DNA from: Paramarasmius palmivorus
Lineage: Eukaryota > Basidiomycota > Agaricomycetes > Agaricales > Marasmiaceae
Assembly (NCBI GenBank): GCA_037176845.1
Contig: JAYKXP010000232.1
Span: 1-52,650, forward strand
Reading direction: 5' to 3'
DNA: 52,650 bases
Positions 10,497 to 20,802 of this stretch are shown one piece after another. The notes below the pieces were generated by a model. The model ran no database searches. It was not told the DNA's origin and saw only the letters and a list, made by a program, of their open reading frames with translations. Made by a program: the position numbers and the translations under genes. Position 1 is the stretch's first letter; each line of letters opens with the position of its first letter.

Positions 10497-11161
10497 TTAC
10501 TCATTATCTTCCTCCTCTTCCTCCAAGGAGTCGAACTCGACGGAATGGTCCCGGACTACTGCCTCATAGAAGTTGGAAATGTCACTGAACCAACACAATT
10601 TTCAGGACTCTAATTGAGTTGACGAGATGAGAGGTAACTCACATGACAATCGACTCAGCTTGAAGTTCAATATTTTCCGGTGTGATGAAGTCTTCCGCGT
10701 CACCTATTACCAGGATAGGACCATACCACGGGCGCCTCAAGCCATCGGTTAAAGCCTCCAGCTCCCTGGTAACGCAATCGTTGAGATCAAAACCGTTGTG
10801 CTGGGTTTGCTCAAAGTAGTAGAACGTGTAGTTTTGGGGAGACCCTCGTTCAATATGAGCCCCTTCAATACGACAGGCACCACCACTTTCATGACCAGTG
10901 GGATCCATATACGGCCGGAAGTCAAAGGCGTTGATTAGACGCTGTGCGAGAATGACAATTTCGGGTTCATCATCGACTGGGAAGAAAAGACAAGCCTAAA
11001 GCGGTATAATATCAGATATCTGATTTCCAAACAGAAAAAAAAATAACCTTGGTACGAGGAAGTCCTTTGCTTAGCTTCCGCAGACTGTACTTTGTAGGGG
11101 GTCGTGTCGTATTATTGGCACTGGCATCGGCGGCGAGAGAGAGAGCACTACTGGTGGCCAT
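10497..11161 (-). CDS. Unrecognised 184-residue protein
   Basis: Exons 11161-11048, 10995-10643 and 10584-10497 join in frame (185 codons with stop) across introns of 52 and 58 bp with GT..AG borders. The N-terminus is Ser/Ala-rich and then basic. The middle is a mixed alpha/beta-looking core (DFRPYMDPTG, YTFYYFEQTQHNGFDLND, RRPWYGPILVIGDAEDF). The C-terminus ends in a run of Glu. No membrane segment is seen. An upstream in-frame ATG in exon 1 could add about 21 residues, but the site at 11161 has the better context. Its 5' end lies only 178 bp from the end of the TET/JBP gene. I cannot assign a function. Confidence 0.6.
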
Positions 11162-11376
11162 GATAATGCGAGACAAAGCACTGGAAGACTCAGTACTCAG
11201 TTTATACATAACATGACATATCAAATAGTGCGACTGACCGCCAAGTCTATCACAGTTCCTATCATTTGAATATCAGAAGTTTAACGCTACCGAAAGATAT
11301 TGATTGATGTAACAAACGAATACGCGACGACAATGTGGTTACTGAGCACTTCCGCGAAGCTCGGCCAGGGTGGAGA

Positions 11377-14113
11377 TAGTGTACTTGGCAGATTGCTGCC
11401 ATTTTGCCAAACAGCGTGGCAATAATGGCAATGGCAAGGCAGAAATCGGAGGTGGTTGGCAACATATGGCAGATATATACACGTAATCAATGATTAGATA
11501 ACATTTCTGATAGAAAATTTCTTTCTCCCGCCTGCGCTACTGATGCCCAACCGACGCCCGCTCCTCCATAATGGCTCTCCAAAGAGGGAAGAAGGTCCCC
11601 GACATTGTTAGCAACAATTTCACCCGCCTCGAAGCAGTCGGCAATAACTCCAACCGGCACTTCTACAAGTGCAATTACTGCGGGGATCTACCTAACAGCA
11701 AGGCGGCACGGATTGAGCACCGTGACAACAAACTAGCTCAGCATCTTTCAGATTTACGCAAATGCCCCAACGTGCCCCGAGATGTCTTAAATGCTGCACA
11801 CCGTTACATGGAGGAGAAGAAGAACCCCGGGTCTGAGGCCGACACCTCTTCCTCTCCAGATCCCGACATCACTTTTCTTGGGAGTAGCACGGCATCAGCT
11901 GGAGGAGAATCTAATGGCGGAGATGATGCGGGAAGAGTTGTCCCAAAGAAGAGAAAAGTGATGAGAAATGCTTCGATGAATTCATATGTTGATCCGGGAA
12001 TGACAGAGGGACAGAAAAAGAAATCTGATCTTGATCTTTTTCGGTGCGTGTATTGATTTCTCTAACAATTAAACACCTTCTCAACTGATTTGATAGCTTT
12101 TTTGTGCACGCAAATGTCTCGTTTCTTGCCGCCAATTCACCATTCCTTACCAAATTCTGTCACGGACTCCGTGCAACGTACGACCCGCCCTCCAGTTATG
12201 TCATGTCCCATGATTGCCTTGACAGCGAGCATTCCCGCATATTTCTACTCGAGTGTGATCGGCTTCACGAAATGAAGCTCATGACGCTACTCATTGATGG
12301 ATGGGAGGATTTGCTCAAGCGGTCATTATACGGCACTGTGGCGGCTCAAGTCAAGAAGCATCCGGTGGTGATGGGCCTTCGTGATATGACAGGAGCACGA
12401 GCAACATCGGAAGGACTCCTAGATGTGGTCGGAGAGGCTATGAAGTTGATGGGAATAGAAGATGGAAAGCAGGTCATTGCATGCACGACTGACAATCCCA
12501 CTGTGATGCAAGCTTTTCGTCGTATGCTGGAAGCAAAGTTTCCATGGGTTATAGTAAGTACCTCTGCTCTACTATTGAAGTAATTCCTGAACTCATGTTC
12601 ATCAGACTCTTCCTTGCTTCTTGCATGGTCTCAACACAATTGTTGGAGACATATGCACTCATGAGGTGGCTAAGAAGAATATCACACGGGCTAATCGAGT
12701 GGTGAATTTCTTCGACAATTCCCACTACTGGGGTGGAGAGGTGAAGGATGAGGCTCGTCGTCTCAAGGTTACCCGTGGGCTGAAGCAGAATTGCGAGTCC
12801 CGTTGGTATGCTCTCATCCTTATGTGCGTCAGTGTCGAGAATCACCAGCAGCCTCTTTCGACCATCTGCCTTCGACCTGACGCACAGAAGAAAACCAACG
12901 GTTTATCTGCAGTTGCAAGTGACGTCATTGACACAGTTTTTGACCGTCAGTTCTGGCCTATCGTCTCACAGGTTAATCGTATCTGCAAGCCTATTGTGGA
13001 TGCGATTGGAAACTGTGAACATCGTGAGGCTAACCTTGCAGATTGCATGCTCGAGCTTCTCCAATGTGCTAGAGCATTCTCTTTGATGCGGTGCGAGGAA
13101 GGGGATGATCCTGACCTTCTTACCCATGCTCAGAATGTCTTTGACAAGCGATTTGCTGCAATGGCAACACCTATCCATCTTCTTGCCCTTTTCCTTCATC
13201 CCCTCTGCCGAAAACTTGCTGTATCTCATGCTTCTCGTGGCTATGACCTCAAGAAGTATTATGAGTGGGCTCTTACACTGGCTGCAAAGTGGAAGTGGAG
13301 TGACCACAAAGCAAAGCAGTTGGGCGAGGATATCAAGGCTTATTATCAGTGCCGGGGCCCATTCTCAACCTCTGACAAGGATGGGCTTGAATGGTGGAAG
13401 AACCTTTCCGTTACCTCCGAGCAACACCCAATCAAAGCAATGGCCATTATTATCCTCTCTATCATACCTTCCTCTGCAGAGGTTGAACGACTCTTTTCTG
13501 CACTCAATGGCATTCAATCTCCAAAACGAAACAACCTCTCTGTCGACACCTTCGAGAAGCTTGGGAAGATTCGAGCACACTACGTGCACAATCTTATTCA
13601 AGATGGGACTATGCCAGTGCACCGTAAACATGCACATATGCATACTCGGCCAGAGCCTGGTATCAATGCCACTCTCACTAGTGACCTTTCAAGGTCTGAA
13701 TCATGGGTACCACCATTTAGTTCTGAAACTCAGGCAGAGTTGGAAGAGGATTTGGTAGACCAGGCATTTCGGGAGTTAAAAAAGCAAACGGAGGGTGAGA
13801 CAAGCTCAATCAATGTTCCATCTGTCATCCGTGGTGAGGTTTTTGACTTGACGGGGCTTGAGAGCATTGATAAAGGTGCAGCACCTGCTGCTTTTGATGA
13901 AGAGATCACAATAATGGGTAATAACTCAACACAATGGTCGGTTCAAGCCCATCTTAGTCAATTTTAAGCTTGTATACATGTTTAACATATGTTTATACCA
14001 ATCTATCTACGAAAATTGATGCTCTATTCTGCCGGTCTCTGCCAAATCTGCCATTGCCAAATTGCCACGTTGCCAGGCAGATTGAACGGAAATCTTTTCT
14101 GCCATATACACTA
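11377..14113 (+). mobile_element. Complete hAT DNA transposon
   Basis: The 2737-bp element is flanked by the exact 8-bp target duplication GGTGGAGA (11369-11376 and 14114-14121). The termini are inverted: TAGTGTACTTGGCAGA at the left, and the right end read inverted gives TAGTGTATATGGCAGA. Both subterminal regions are full of GGCA/TGCC motifs (about 11388-11475 and 14030-14105), typical transposase-binding repeats of hAT elements. It encodes one intact transposase and so may be autonomous. It sits inside the last exon of the TET/JBP gene. Confidence 0.95.
11571..13967 (+). CDS. hAT family transposase
   Basis: Exons 11571-12043, 12097-12553 and 12606-13967 give 763 residues with no break. A BED-type zinc finger lies at the N-terminus (KCNYCGDLPN...HRDNKLAQHL...C). 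A PKKRKV nuclear signal at residues 125-130 follows an acidic Ser-rich linker. The RNase H-like core begins with LIDGWEDLLKRSLYG (DUF659-type) and continues through the third exon. The C-terminal hATC dimerisation motif is clear: HPIKAMAIIILSIIPSSAEVER, followed by LFSALNGIQSPKRNNLS. The tail of about 120 residues is hydrophilic. The enzyme is expected to cut and paste the surrounding element and make 8-bp duplications, as seen here. Confidence 0.93.
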
Positions 14114-15968
14114 GGTGGAGAACAACCCAAGGCCGCTCTGCCAACGCGTAGAGTTATCGGCGGCCTGTTTAGCCACACTCACCGTCTTTGAGTACATCTT
14201 CTCGGTCTGAAATCCATGCTCTACCCAACGGAAAAGTCCTCCTGCAGAATACATTGTGAACGAGTATCGACGTTCGTGCGGCTGAATCGTCGTGTTGAGA
14301 TGGCAGAGGATAGCGGATGGAATGTAGATGGTGGTTCCTGGGGGAAACTCAATGAGAAGTTTGAGATCCCAGAGTACCAGATGTCCTCCTCGGGTCCAAT
14401 CGTAGTCCCCTAGCGCTGTGATCGCGCACCACCCAAAAGCGAGATTCTTGATGTCTCGATGGGGGAAGCAGACAGTCGTAGGCCCGAAGTTGACGGTGAA
14501 AGCCGTGAAAATCGAATTGGGAAAGGGTCAGTGAAGATGAGGGTACTCAGCAATCAATGAGCCAAGAACTTGAACATAGTAGAGGAACAGTCTTGGTGCC
14601 CAGGTGAGAAATCCAACTAGAAAGCACAGTGAGCGGCGATACAAAGTGGCGACGAACACCTTGACTTACCAGACATCCAACCAGCAAGTCGCTGAAACAT
14701 GTGATCAAATCGAATCTTGTCCAGAACAGGGAGGTTCTTGGGATCTTGTCGCAGAATTTTCGGAACCTGACGCGGGTCTAGATCACAAATGATACCGAAA
14801 CTGCAATATCCAATACCTTTTGTCCATTTCCAAAGGAGATGCCGTACGATAGATGGTGGAAGCGGCCTCGACGTGCAGCGAGAGCGTGAGGGCCACCGAG
14901 ACCCATCTTAGCTAGTCGTCGTTGGCGAACGGTTAGTCTTGCTTCCTTGAATCGACACAGTGGACGGAGTTTTTCGATCTGGGAGTTGAGATGCTGAACA
15001 AGAAGAGACCAGGAAGGATCGGATACGGGAGCCGGTTGAATCAGGCACATCACTGATTGCGTGGGCGAATGCAAAATGGGGCATGGTGACCTAGAACATG
15101 AGCATCAACAATGAACATCGACTGTGGATTAGTGGAGTGACATACTGAGGGTTGTGTCGGTGAAGCCGAAAGTCCATGGCTAGTAGTTCATCCCTGGTGT
15201 ATTCGCGGCGTTCAGGTAAACCCTTCTCCACTCCTATGAAGCCTGTAGTAGAAGGGGTGATGTGGGTCTCAGAGACCTGCTCTGGGATCGGGCACGCGGA
15301 ATTGAAGATACCAAAATGTGGCTCAAACTCTTGTGTGGCAGTAATGCTGTCACAAAGATGGATAAGGCGCGTCTGCCGTTTCCTGAGGCGATTACGCTTG
15401 CTTTTTTGCTTGTCACGTTCATGGTTGACTCGACGAGTCCGAACAGTGCGTTTGGGCGTACCGGCCTGCTGATAAGGAGATTCCGGAGCCGTAGACGTGG
15501 ATGCGGATGTATCTTCATCTTCAAACAAGGGAAGATTTAGGGAATGAGGGGAAGTGGGGGGCGTCGAAGGCGGTGTCGTCAACGGAGATTCGTCTGCGAG
15601 AGTTGGATGCTCAGCCACCTCAAGTGCATGGACAAGTAAAGAGTCAACGTGCTGGTCGGTCCCAGTGATGAAGGGCGAGAAAAAGTGGCTCTGACGAGTC
15701 TAACAAGGAGCGAATAAGAAAATCAATATAGTACATCTGTATAATCAGGAGTGAACTTACAATTCGTCCGTCAAAGAGGTGTTTCAGCGCATCTATTATG
15801 TAGCAAGTGTCAGCGCATGTCATTGGGATCGGAGGAGTAAGGGAAATCGGCAATGCAGTAGCCAACTTTCACAAGGTTCCCATGTGCGAGTACCCACGAA
15901 AGATTTACAGCCTAGAATTGCGTTTATCCCTCGGACAGGTGGGTAAACTCACCAGGTATGTTCAGCAT

Positions 15969-16189
15969 GGCCTTGGAAGAAGAAGAACAACCAGGATCAA
16001 CCACGGTACGATAATAAAAGGGACGGATGGGAGGCGGAACATGGTGGTTGCGGTCGGGGTTAGTCAACCCTAACCCGGGAACTACCCTAATCTATCATGT
16101 CACATTCGCGTTACACTGTCCATGTGATTCGTGCTCGTTTGTTGATTGGCATCAAGGTCTCTACTTCCTTCTCCAAATCTGTTCCGCGG
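15969..16189. promoter_or_regulatory. Divergent promoter between TET/JBP and KDZ genes
   Basis: These 221 bp separate the two start codons. They contain an inverted repeat GGGTTAG (16057-16063) / CTAACCC (16070-16076) with AACCCTAA, a telobox-like motif. A GC-rich block lies beside it. No TATA box is obvious. The plus-strand gene could start at an in-frame ATG at 16097, which would shrink the region. Confidence 0.5.
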
Positions 16190-19100
16190 ATGCCCAAGAA
16201 AAGGAAAGTGGATGAGCTTCAAACGGTTTTCTTCGACCTTGGAAGCTCTGAGTCTTTCATTCGACAAGAGAGTCTCACTGAAGATCATCGTCGTATCCGC
16301 CAACGCAAGGTCACTGTCCAACCGCCCTCACCCAAGAAGACCTCCGTAGTGGATGCTATCTTGTCGTTGCACGACTCTACTCCCTTCGACTGGGACGACA
16401 GCTCATTCAATCCTCTTCTCTCGGGAGCTTCTGAAGACCAACAGCCAGGGGTGGAAGTGGATTACAGTGACCGAGATGATCGTGCCAAAGAGGCAACGCG
16501 GAAGAGTGCTTCTTCGGTGAGTGCTATGATCATGCATGATTGATGCACTGTGGTCTTTGACACCGGTATCTTGACAGGCTAAACCAATGAACTCGTGGCT
16601 CAATCTGGCAACCAAGTTTCTGAAACAGCTCATGTACAATGAAGGCCGGGGAGAGCGAGACAGGCGGAAATGCTGTCAGTGTGCCGATTCAAGTAATCAG
16701 GATTGGTACCGCTGCCGTAGTTGTTGGGGTAGAGATTTGTGGTGTGCAAGTTGCATCAAGGAGGCCCATGCTTGTCGACCCTTTGATGTTATAGAGGTAA
16801 GAAGCCATCGTTTCTATCAACGCGCTTTAACAAGTTTTGAAGAAATGGAACGGCAGTTTCTTCGAGAGGTCTTCGCTAGCTAAGCTGGGCCTGGTCGTCC
16901 AATTGGGACACTCCATTGGGACCAAATGCCCGAACCCCAAGCGACTACGCACCGGGTTCGTCGTTGTGGATATGCATGGAGTTCACGAGAACGTGTTGGT
17001 CAACAAGTGCGAATGCAAGGACGTATCGGAGGCCGGGGAACTATGGGAGCAGCTTTTACGCTACGGCTTGTATCCTGCTATGGTGGAAGACCCGCGTACA
17101 GCCTTTGCCTTCCCCGTGCTCTCCCATTTTCACACTTTGACCTTGCAAGGAAAGGTCTCACTCTATGACTACTACCATGCCCTGGAAGCCCTCACTGATG
17201 GTTCGGGAGTTGAGGAGGTCAAGGTCTGTGTACATCTCGTTCTTTCTGGGATGATAACTCACCTAATTGGATAGGATCGCTATGAGGCTTTCATCCGCGT
17301 CATGAGGCAATGGCGATTCTTGAAATTGCTTAAACGTGGCGGAATTGGAAACGACCCAACTCGTGAACTGGCCGAAGTCAAGGATGGCGAGCTGTGCGTG
17401 CCCTGTCTGGCTTGTCCACGCCCAGGCATAAATCTTCCGGATGACTGGGAAACATCGACGCCTCTCTCGAAGCAGTAAGTTGTCGGTTACATGCTGAGCC
17501 GTTGTTTGCTCACATCATTCCTGCCGTTTAGATTTTTGTATCACAAGTTCATCAGTCTGGATGCTTGCTTTAGGCTCAAACGACGCAAGATTTCTACGGA
17601 AAAGAAGGATCCTGGTCTGTACACAGGAATGGCATACTATGTTCCTCAGCCTGCTTATCAAGAGTGGATGAAAACGGTGCCTGAACAGAAAGATGTATGC
17701 TCCTCATGATTCTCATCCGTGATATAGTTAGACTAATGGGTGTATTTAGACGAGCTCTTGCAACTCTTTGGCAGCAGTTCAACAAGCAAACACGAAATAT
17801 AATCGTGGTTACGCAACGACGGGTGCAATATTGTGTTTGTGCGCAAGGCATGAGATGGTGGAGCCAAATGGTACTGTAGACACAAGTAGAGGCGAGAAGT
17901 GAGTCATTCTGGTCATTTTTAATGACATTTGATTTAACTGGGGTCTAGATACATGTATTCCGACTATGCTGTTGGCTGCTCCCAACGTCATTCCTACTGG
18001 CGTCTCCTGCGCATCCTCTGCTACGACATAGCGTGTCAGTATTCGAAAAAGTTCTTCGAACGAATGTCACGGCTTCCCCTGGCTGCGAGGATTGGCATTC
18101 ACAAAGATCGCCGGAAGTTTGCAGTACCGAAGCTGCACATTCAAGGACACGAACGTCGCTGTCAAGAGCATTTTGCGTTGAATTTCCTTCTGGGTGCAGG
18201 TCAAACTGACGGCGAGGGCATTGAACGTCACTGGGCGAATCTGGGGCCAATAGCAACCAGTACGAAGGAGATGGGCCCTGGCCACCGCAGGGATACGCTC
18301 GACGACCATTTTGGTCACTGGAACTGGATGAAGACAGTTCGCTTGGGTAGGTGGATCGTTTCATTAGAGTGGGCAAGGCTAATTGGTTGATAGGTCAGCT
18401 TCTATTCAAACGCCGGCGCGAGGCTCGTTCACAGTGTGAGATTCAGAGCGCCGAGCTCCTTGATTTCTCGTGTGCTGTGTCGGATTCTCTCGAGGAATGG
18501 ATGGGGATGGTACTGGCCTGGGAGTCTGGAGATAGCGAAGTGAATCCCTACTCATTACCTCACCAAGGTGCGTATTTTGGAGGCGTGATTACACTCGCAT
18601 ATGGTTGATGGTGAATCACAGGTATCACAGAGGATGATGTTCGGTTGAAATACGCAGAAAAGGAAGCTGAAGAGCATAAACTGGGAATTCCGGCTCTGCA
18701 TGAAGTCAGCCCGAGCGCTTTCATGATGCTAGGTCTCGACATCGAAGATCAACAGTGAGTTATTGAGTTATCAAGTCATGTTCTTCTATGTCTGATTGTG
18801 TCCAAGACGCCTCTTGTCTCTCGACATCAGCGAGAATGATGTCTTGACCCCGGACCAAAAGACAAATCTCTTAGAACGCCGTTCTCGGTTGAGCAGGGGA
18901 ATAGCTCGCTTACGAACTATACAGCAGACGTACACCCCGCTCGTAGTGCCATGCATGGAAGGATTGCATGTGGCTGCCGAATCAAATGAAGACACGCCGG
19001 TAGAATCGGTGGTACTGGGCCTGCCTTCTTCAGTACCAGATGCAGTCTGTAATCATCCAAGTCTCCAGACATGGATTGCTATGGAAGTGGAATTCCGTCG

Positions 19101-19863
19101 AGCACAACTCTCGAGTTCTCTGCACACGATTCGAAATCATCTATTCGTCAAGGCACGGCTGAATATAGAACGATCTCTCCAGGTTCGACATCAGAAGGCT
19201 TCCACTAGGGCTAGGGATAACCTGGGCCGTCTGGATAGGAAGATTTTGAGGTTCAAGGGTAAATTTCGGGCAGCGTGGTCAGCGTTGGCTATTCTTGTTG
19301 GAGAGGAGAATGTTGGGTATCCGAAGCTTCGTGATGAGGACATCAGGTGTTTGGACGAGGTCGACACGAACGCTCTGCGTAACCGGCGAAAGGTGCTGAA
19401 GCGCGTGCCTAGAGCTGGGGACAAGGATGAGATGCCATTACTTCAACCAGGGGAGACGCGAAGGGTGAACTCGTGGATTTGGAAAGGTGTAGAGCTTGAG
19501 GGAGACTCTGAGGCGATGCGGGAGGTGGTGCGGGTAGAGTGGTGCAAGGCATGGGCACGCAAACGAAGATGGGACGAGGAGCTAGAGTTGATTGCAGAAG
19601 AAATGCGACGGACCATCGAGAGCCTGAAGCATGAGGGTCGCAGATGGCAAGGGATGCAAGGGGATGAGAGCCCTGAAGGGGAAGGGAGAGCCGCCTATGC
19701 TGCTCGTCAGGCTTCCATTCGCTTTGGTTTGGCATCCAAATTTGAGCGCATGTGGTCCAAGCCAGATCCCAAGCCACGCAAACAAGTTACGGTGAGGGAT
19801 GTGATAGCAGAGGAAGATTTAGAGGAAGATTCTATGGAGGAGGACAATGATTTGGACATTTGA
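16190..19863 (+). CDS. KDZ (Kyakuja-Dileera-Zisupton) transposase with CxC2 cluster
   Basis: Ten exons (16190-16516, 16578-16796, 16843-17223, 17275-17474, 17532-17694, 17750-17898, 17949-18346, 18394-18567, 18622-18754, 18807-19863) join in frame into 1066 residues. The start MPKKRKVDE carries a PKKRKV nuclear signal; an in-frame ATG 31 codons upstream is possible but less protein-like. The CxC2 zinc cluster is at residues 142-173 (CQC, CRSC, CASC, then H173). The sequence KWNGSFFER opens the KDZ region. Likely catalytic acids are D386 (SLDACFRLKRR), D506 (CYDIACQYSKK) and E572 (GEGIERHW). The C-terminal exon of about 350 residues is coiled-coil-like and ends in an acidic tail. No lesion was seen. 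The terminal repeats of the element were not found. The transposase should mobilise the unit holding the neighbouring TET/JBP gene (family knowledge and inference). Confidence 0.93.
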
Positions 19864-20314
19864 GTGTATTTTTAGTGTATTTCTGAATGTTGTAATTTGG
19901 TATATAATTATTGCCTAATTGGGTAGCTCTCTGTTGGTTTAGTATACAGTAACGGCCTAGTATAGGCCACAATAAGTAACCAGGAATGAGACCGATGAGT
20001 TTGCAAAGTCCCCCGGATAAATCAATGAGGGACTTTGCAAAGTCCCAGCCACAGCGGGTGTCGGCAATGTACACGAGCGGCTCATCTCCAACACGGAGTC
20101 GGATCGCAGAGAGAGCTTGCCGGTCTTTCTTTTGCCAGGCTTTGGCGCTGTCACTCTTGGCATCTTCGGGCTTGGGGATAATGCCAAAGACGTAGTCGTA
20201 GAGACCCATGTCCGTGAGAATGTCGGACATCTTGATTTTCCAGGTGGAATAATTTTCGGCACCGGAAAGATGCTGGATACGGTAAGCGCTGGTGGTGGCG
20301 TCGGCAATCGACAT
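19864..20314 (-). pseudogene. 5' part of a different copia gag (truncated)
   Basis: From ATG 20314 the minus strand encodes LSGAENYSTWKIKM and then KAWQKKDRQALSAIRLRVGD, the N-terminal Gag region (DUF4219/UBN2 type) common in basidiomycete copia elements. Similarity stops near 20,000, where a 13-bp direct repeat occurs, and the rest of gag and all of pol are missing. Beyond that the frame runs into AT-rich sequence next to the KDZ stop codon. It belongs with the split LTR at 20403-20463 and 23958-24112. Confidence 0.75.
20000..20046. repeat. 13-bp direct repeat and perfect 18-bp palindrome
   Basis: TTTGCAAAGTCCC occurs at 20000-20012 and 20034-20046. The second copy is part of the palindrome GGGACTTTGCAAAGTCCC (20029-20046). 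It marks the place where the gag frame of the truncated copia element loses its normal continuation. Confidence 0.7.
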
Positions 20315-20402
20315 GGCGAGACGGATTTAGAAGGACGAGAGCGGCAGAGAAGGACGAGATAAACGAGAGACTGTTCAGTTCAGGCTGGCAGGGCCCATAA
20401 CC

Positions 20403-20463
20403 TGTTGTGGATTAAGTATTGAATGTATTGCTTGATACCTACAAGTGACTAGCTAGCTTTTAT
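20403..20463 (-). repeat. LTR fragment (inner part) of the truncated copia element
   Basis: It starts TGTTGTGG at 20403, directly beside GGGCCCATAACC (the tRNA-iMet primer site, about 20391-20402), so it is the 3' end of a 5' LTR on the minus strand. It is cut at 20463 by element 2 and continues at 23958. The TTTAT at 20459-20463 is duplicated at 23953-23957. Confidence 0.75.
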
Positions 20464-20775
20464 TGTCAGAGTTTTAGATTGAACTCTGTTAGCAGCGATA
20501 GCGCAGGTAAGTGCGAATAAACGATAGCTGATGACCAGAGGGGTTGAGATAACACAAGATGATGAACTGATGTGATTCGATGTTGTATGTAGGGTTTTCT
20601 GTCTAGCTTTTATACATGAGTGAGGGATAAAAGATAATCCTAAAGGTACGATAATAGATACTAAGTGAACTAGAAATAACTGCACAGTCAGTGTCAGTAA
20701 CTGTCAGTAAATGGTAGTACAAGTGGGTCAAAGCTACTGTTTTGTCTAGTGATATCTATATTTAGAATTCCAACA
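20464..20775 (-). repeat. 3' LTR of element 2
   Basis: 312 bp. On the plus strand it starts TGTCAGAG and ends TTCCAACA. It is shorter than the LTR of element 1 but clearly related in its U5-like half. Confidence 0.92.
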
Positions 20776-20802
20776 CTCCCCCTCAAACCTTGGATGATGG
20801 AA

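Larger units (their letters stand above)
11339..15968 (-). pseudogene. TET/JBP-type 2-oxoglutarate Fe(II) dioxygenase, broken
   Basis: Proposed exons are 15968-15953, 15792-15761, 15699-15146, 15090-14817, 14766-14670 and 14616-14114, with the final ten codons (stop included) on the far side of the hAT element at 11368-11339. All junctions keep frame. The catalytic fold is clear: an HxD iron site (H377, D379 in PHRDIKN), GGHLVLWDLKLLIEFPPG, a distal iron-binding His (H430 in LCHLNTT), and an Arg for 2-oxoglutarate at R440/R441 (ERRYSF). The closing GGLFRWVEHGF is typical of agaricomycete members. TET/JBP enzymes oxidise methylated bases in DNA and occur with KDZ transposons in these fungi (Iyer and colleagues). 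Two lesions are present: TGA at codon 354 (14528-14530), upstream of the active site, and the hAT insertion after codon 492, whose first bases supply an in-frame TAG. The 160-bp first intron is the weakest part of the model. Confidence 0.85.

Noticed and set aside
16097..16189. Upstream in-frame ATG as the KDZ start
   Set aside because: The extra 31 residues are not typical, and the next ATG gives a clean PKKRKV start. Kept only as an alternative.
11281..19930. GGTAGC on both outer flanks of the KDZ unit (about 11290 and 19922) as its terminal repeat
   Set aside because: Only six or seven bases match and no target duplication lies outside them.
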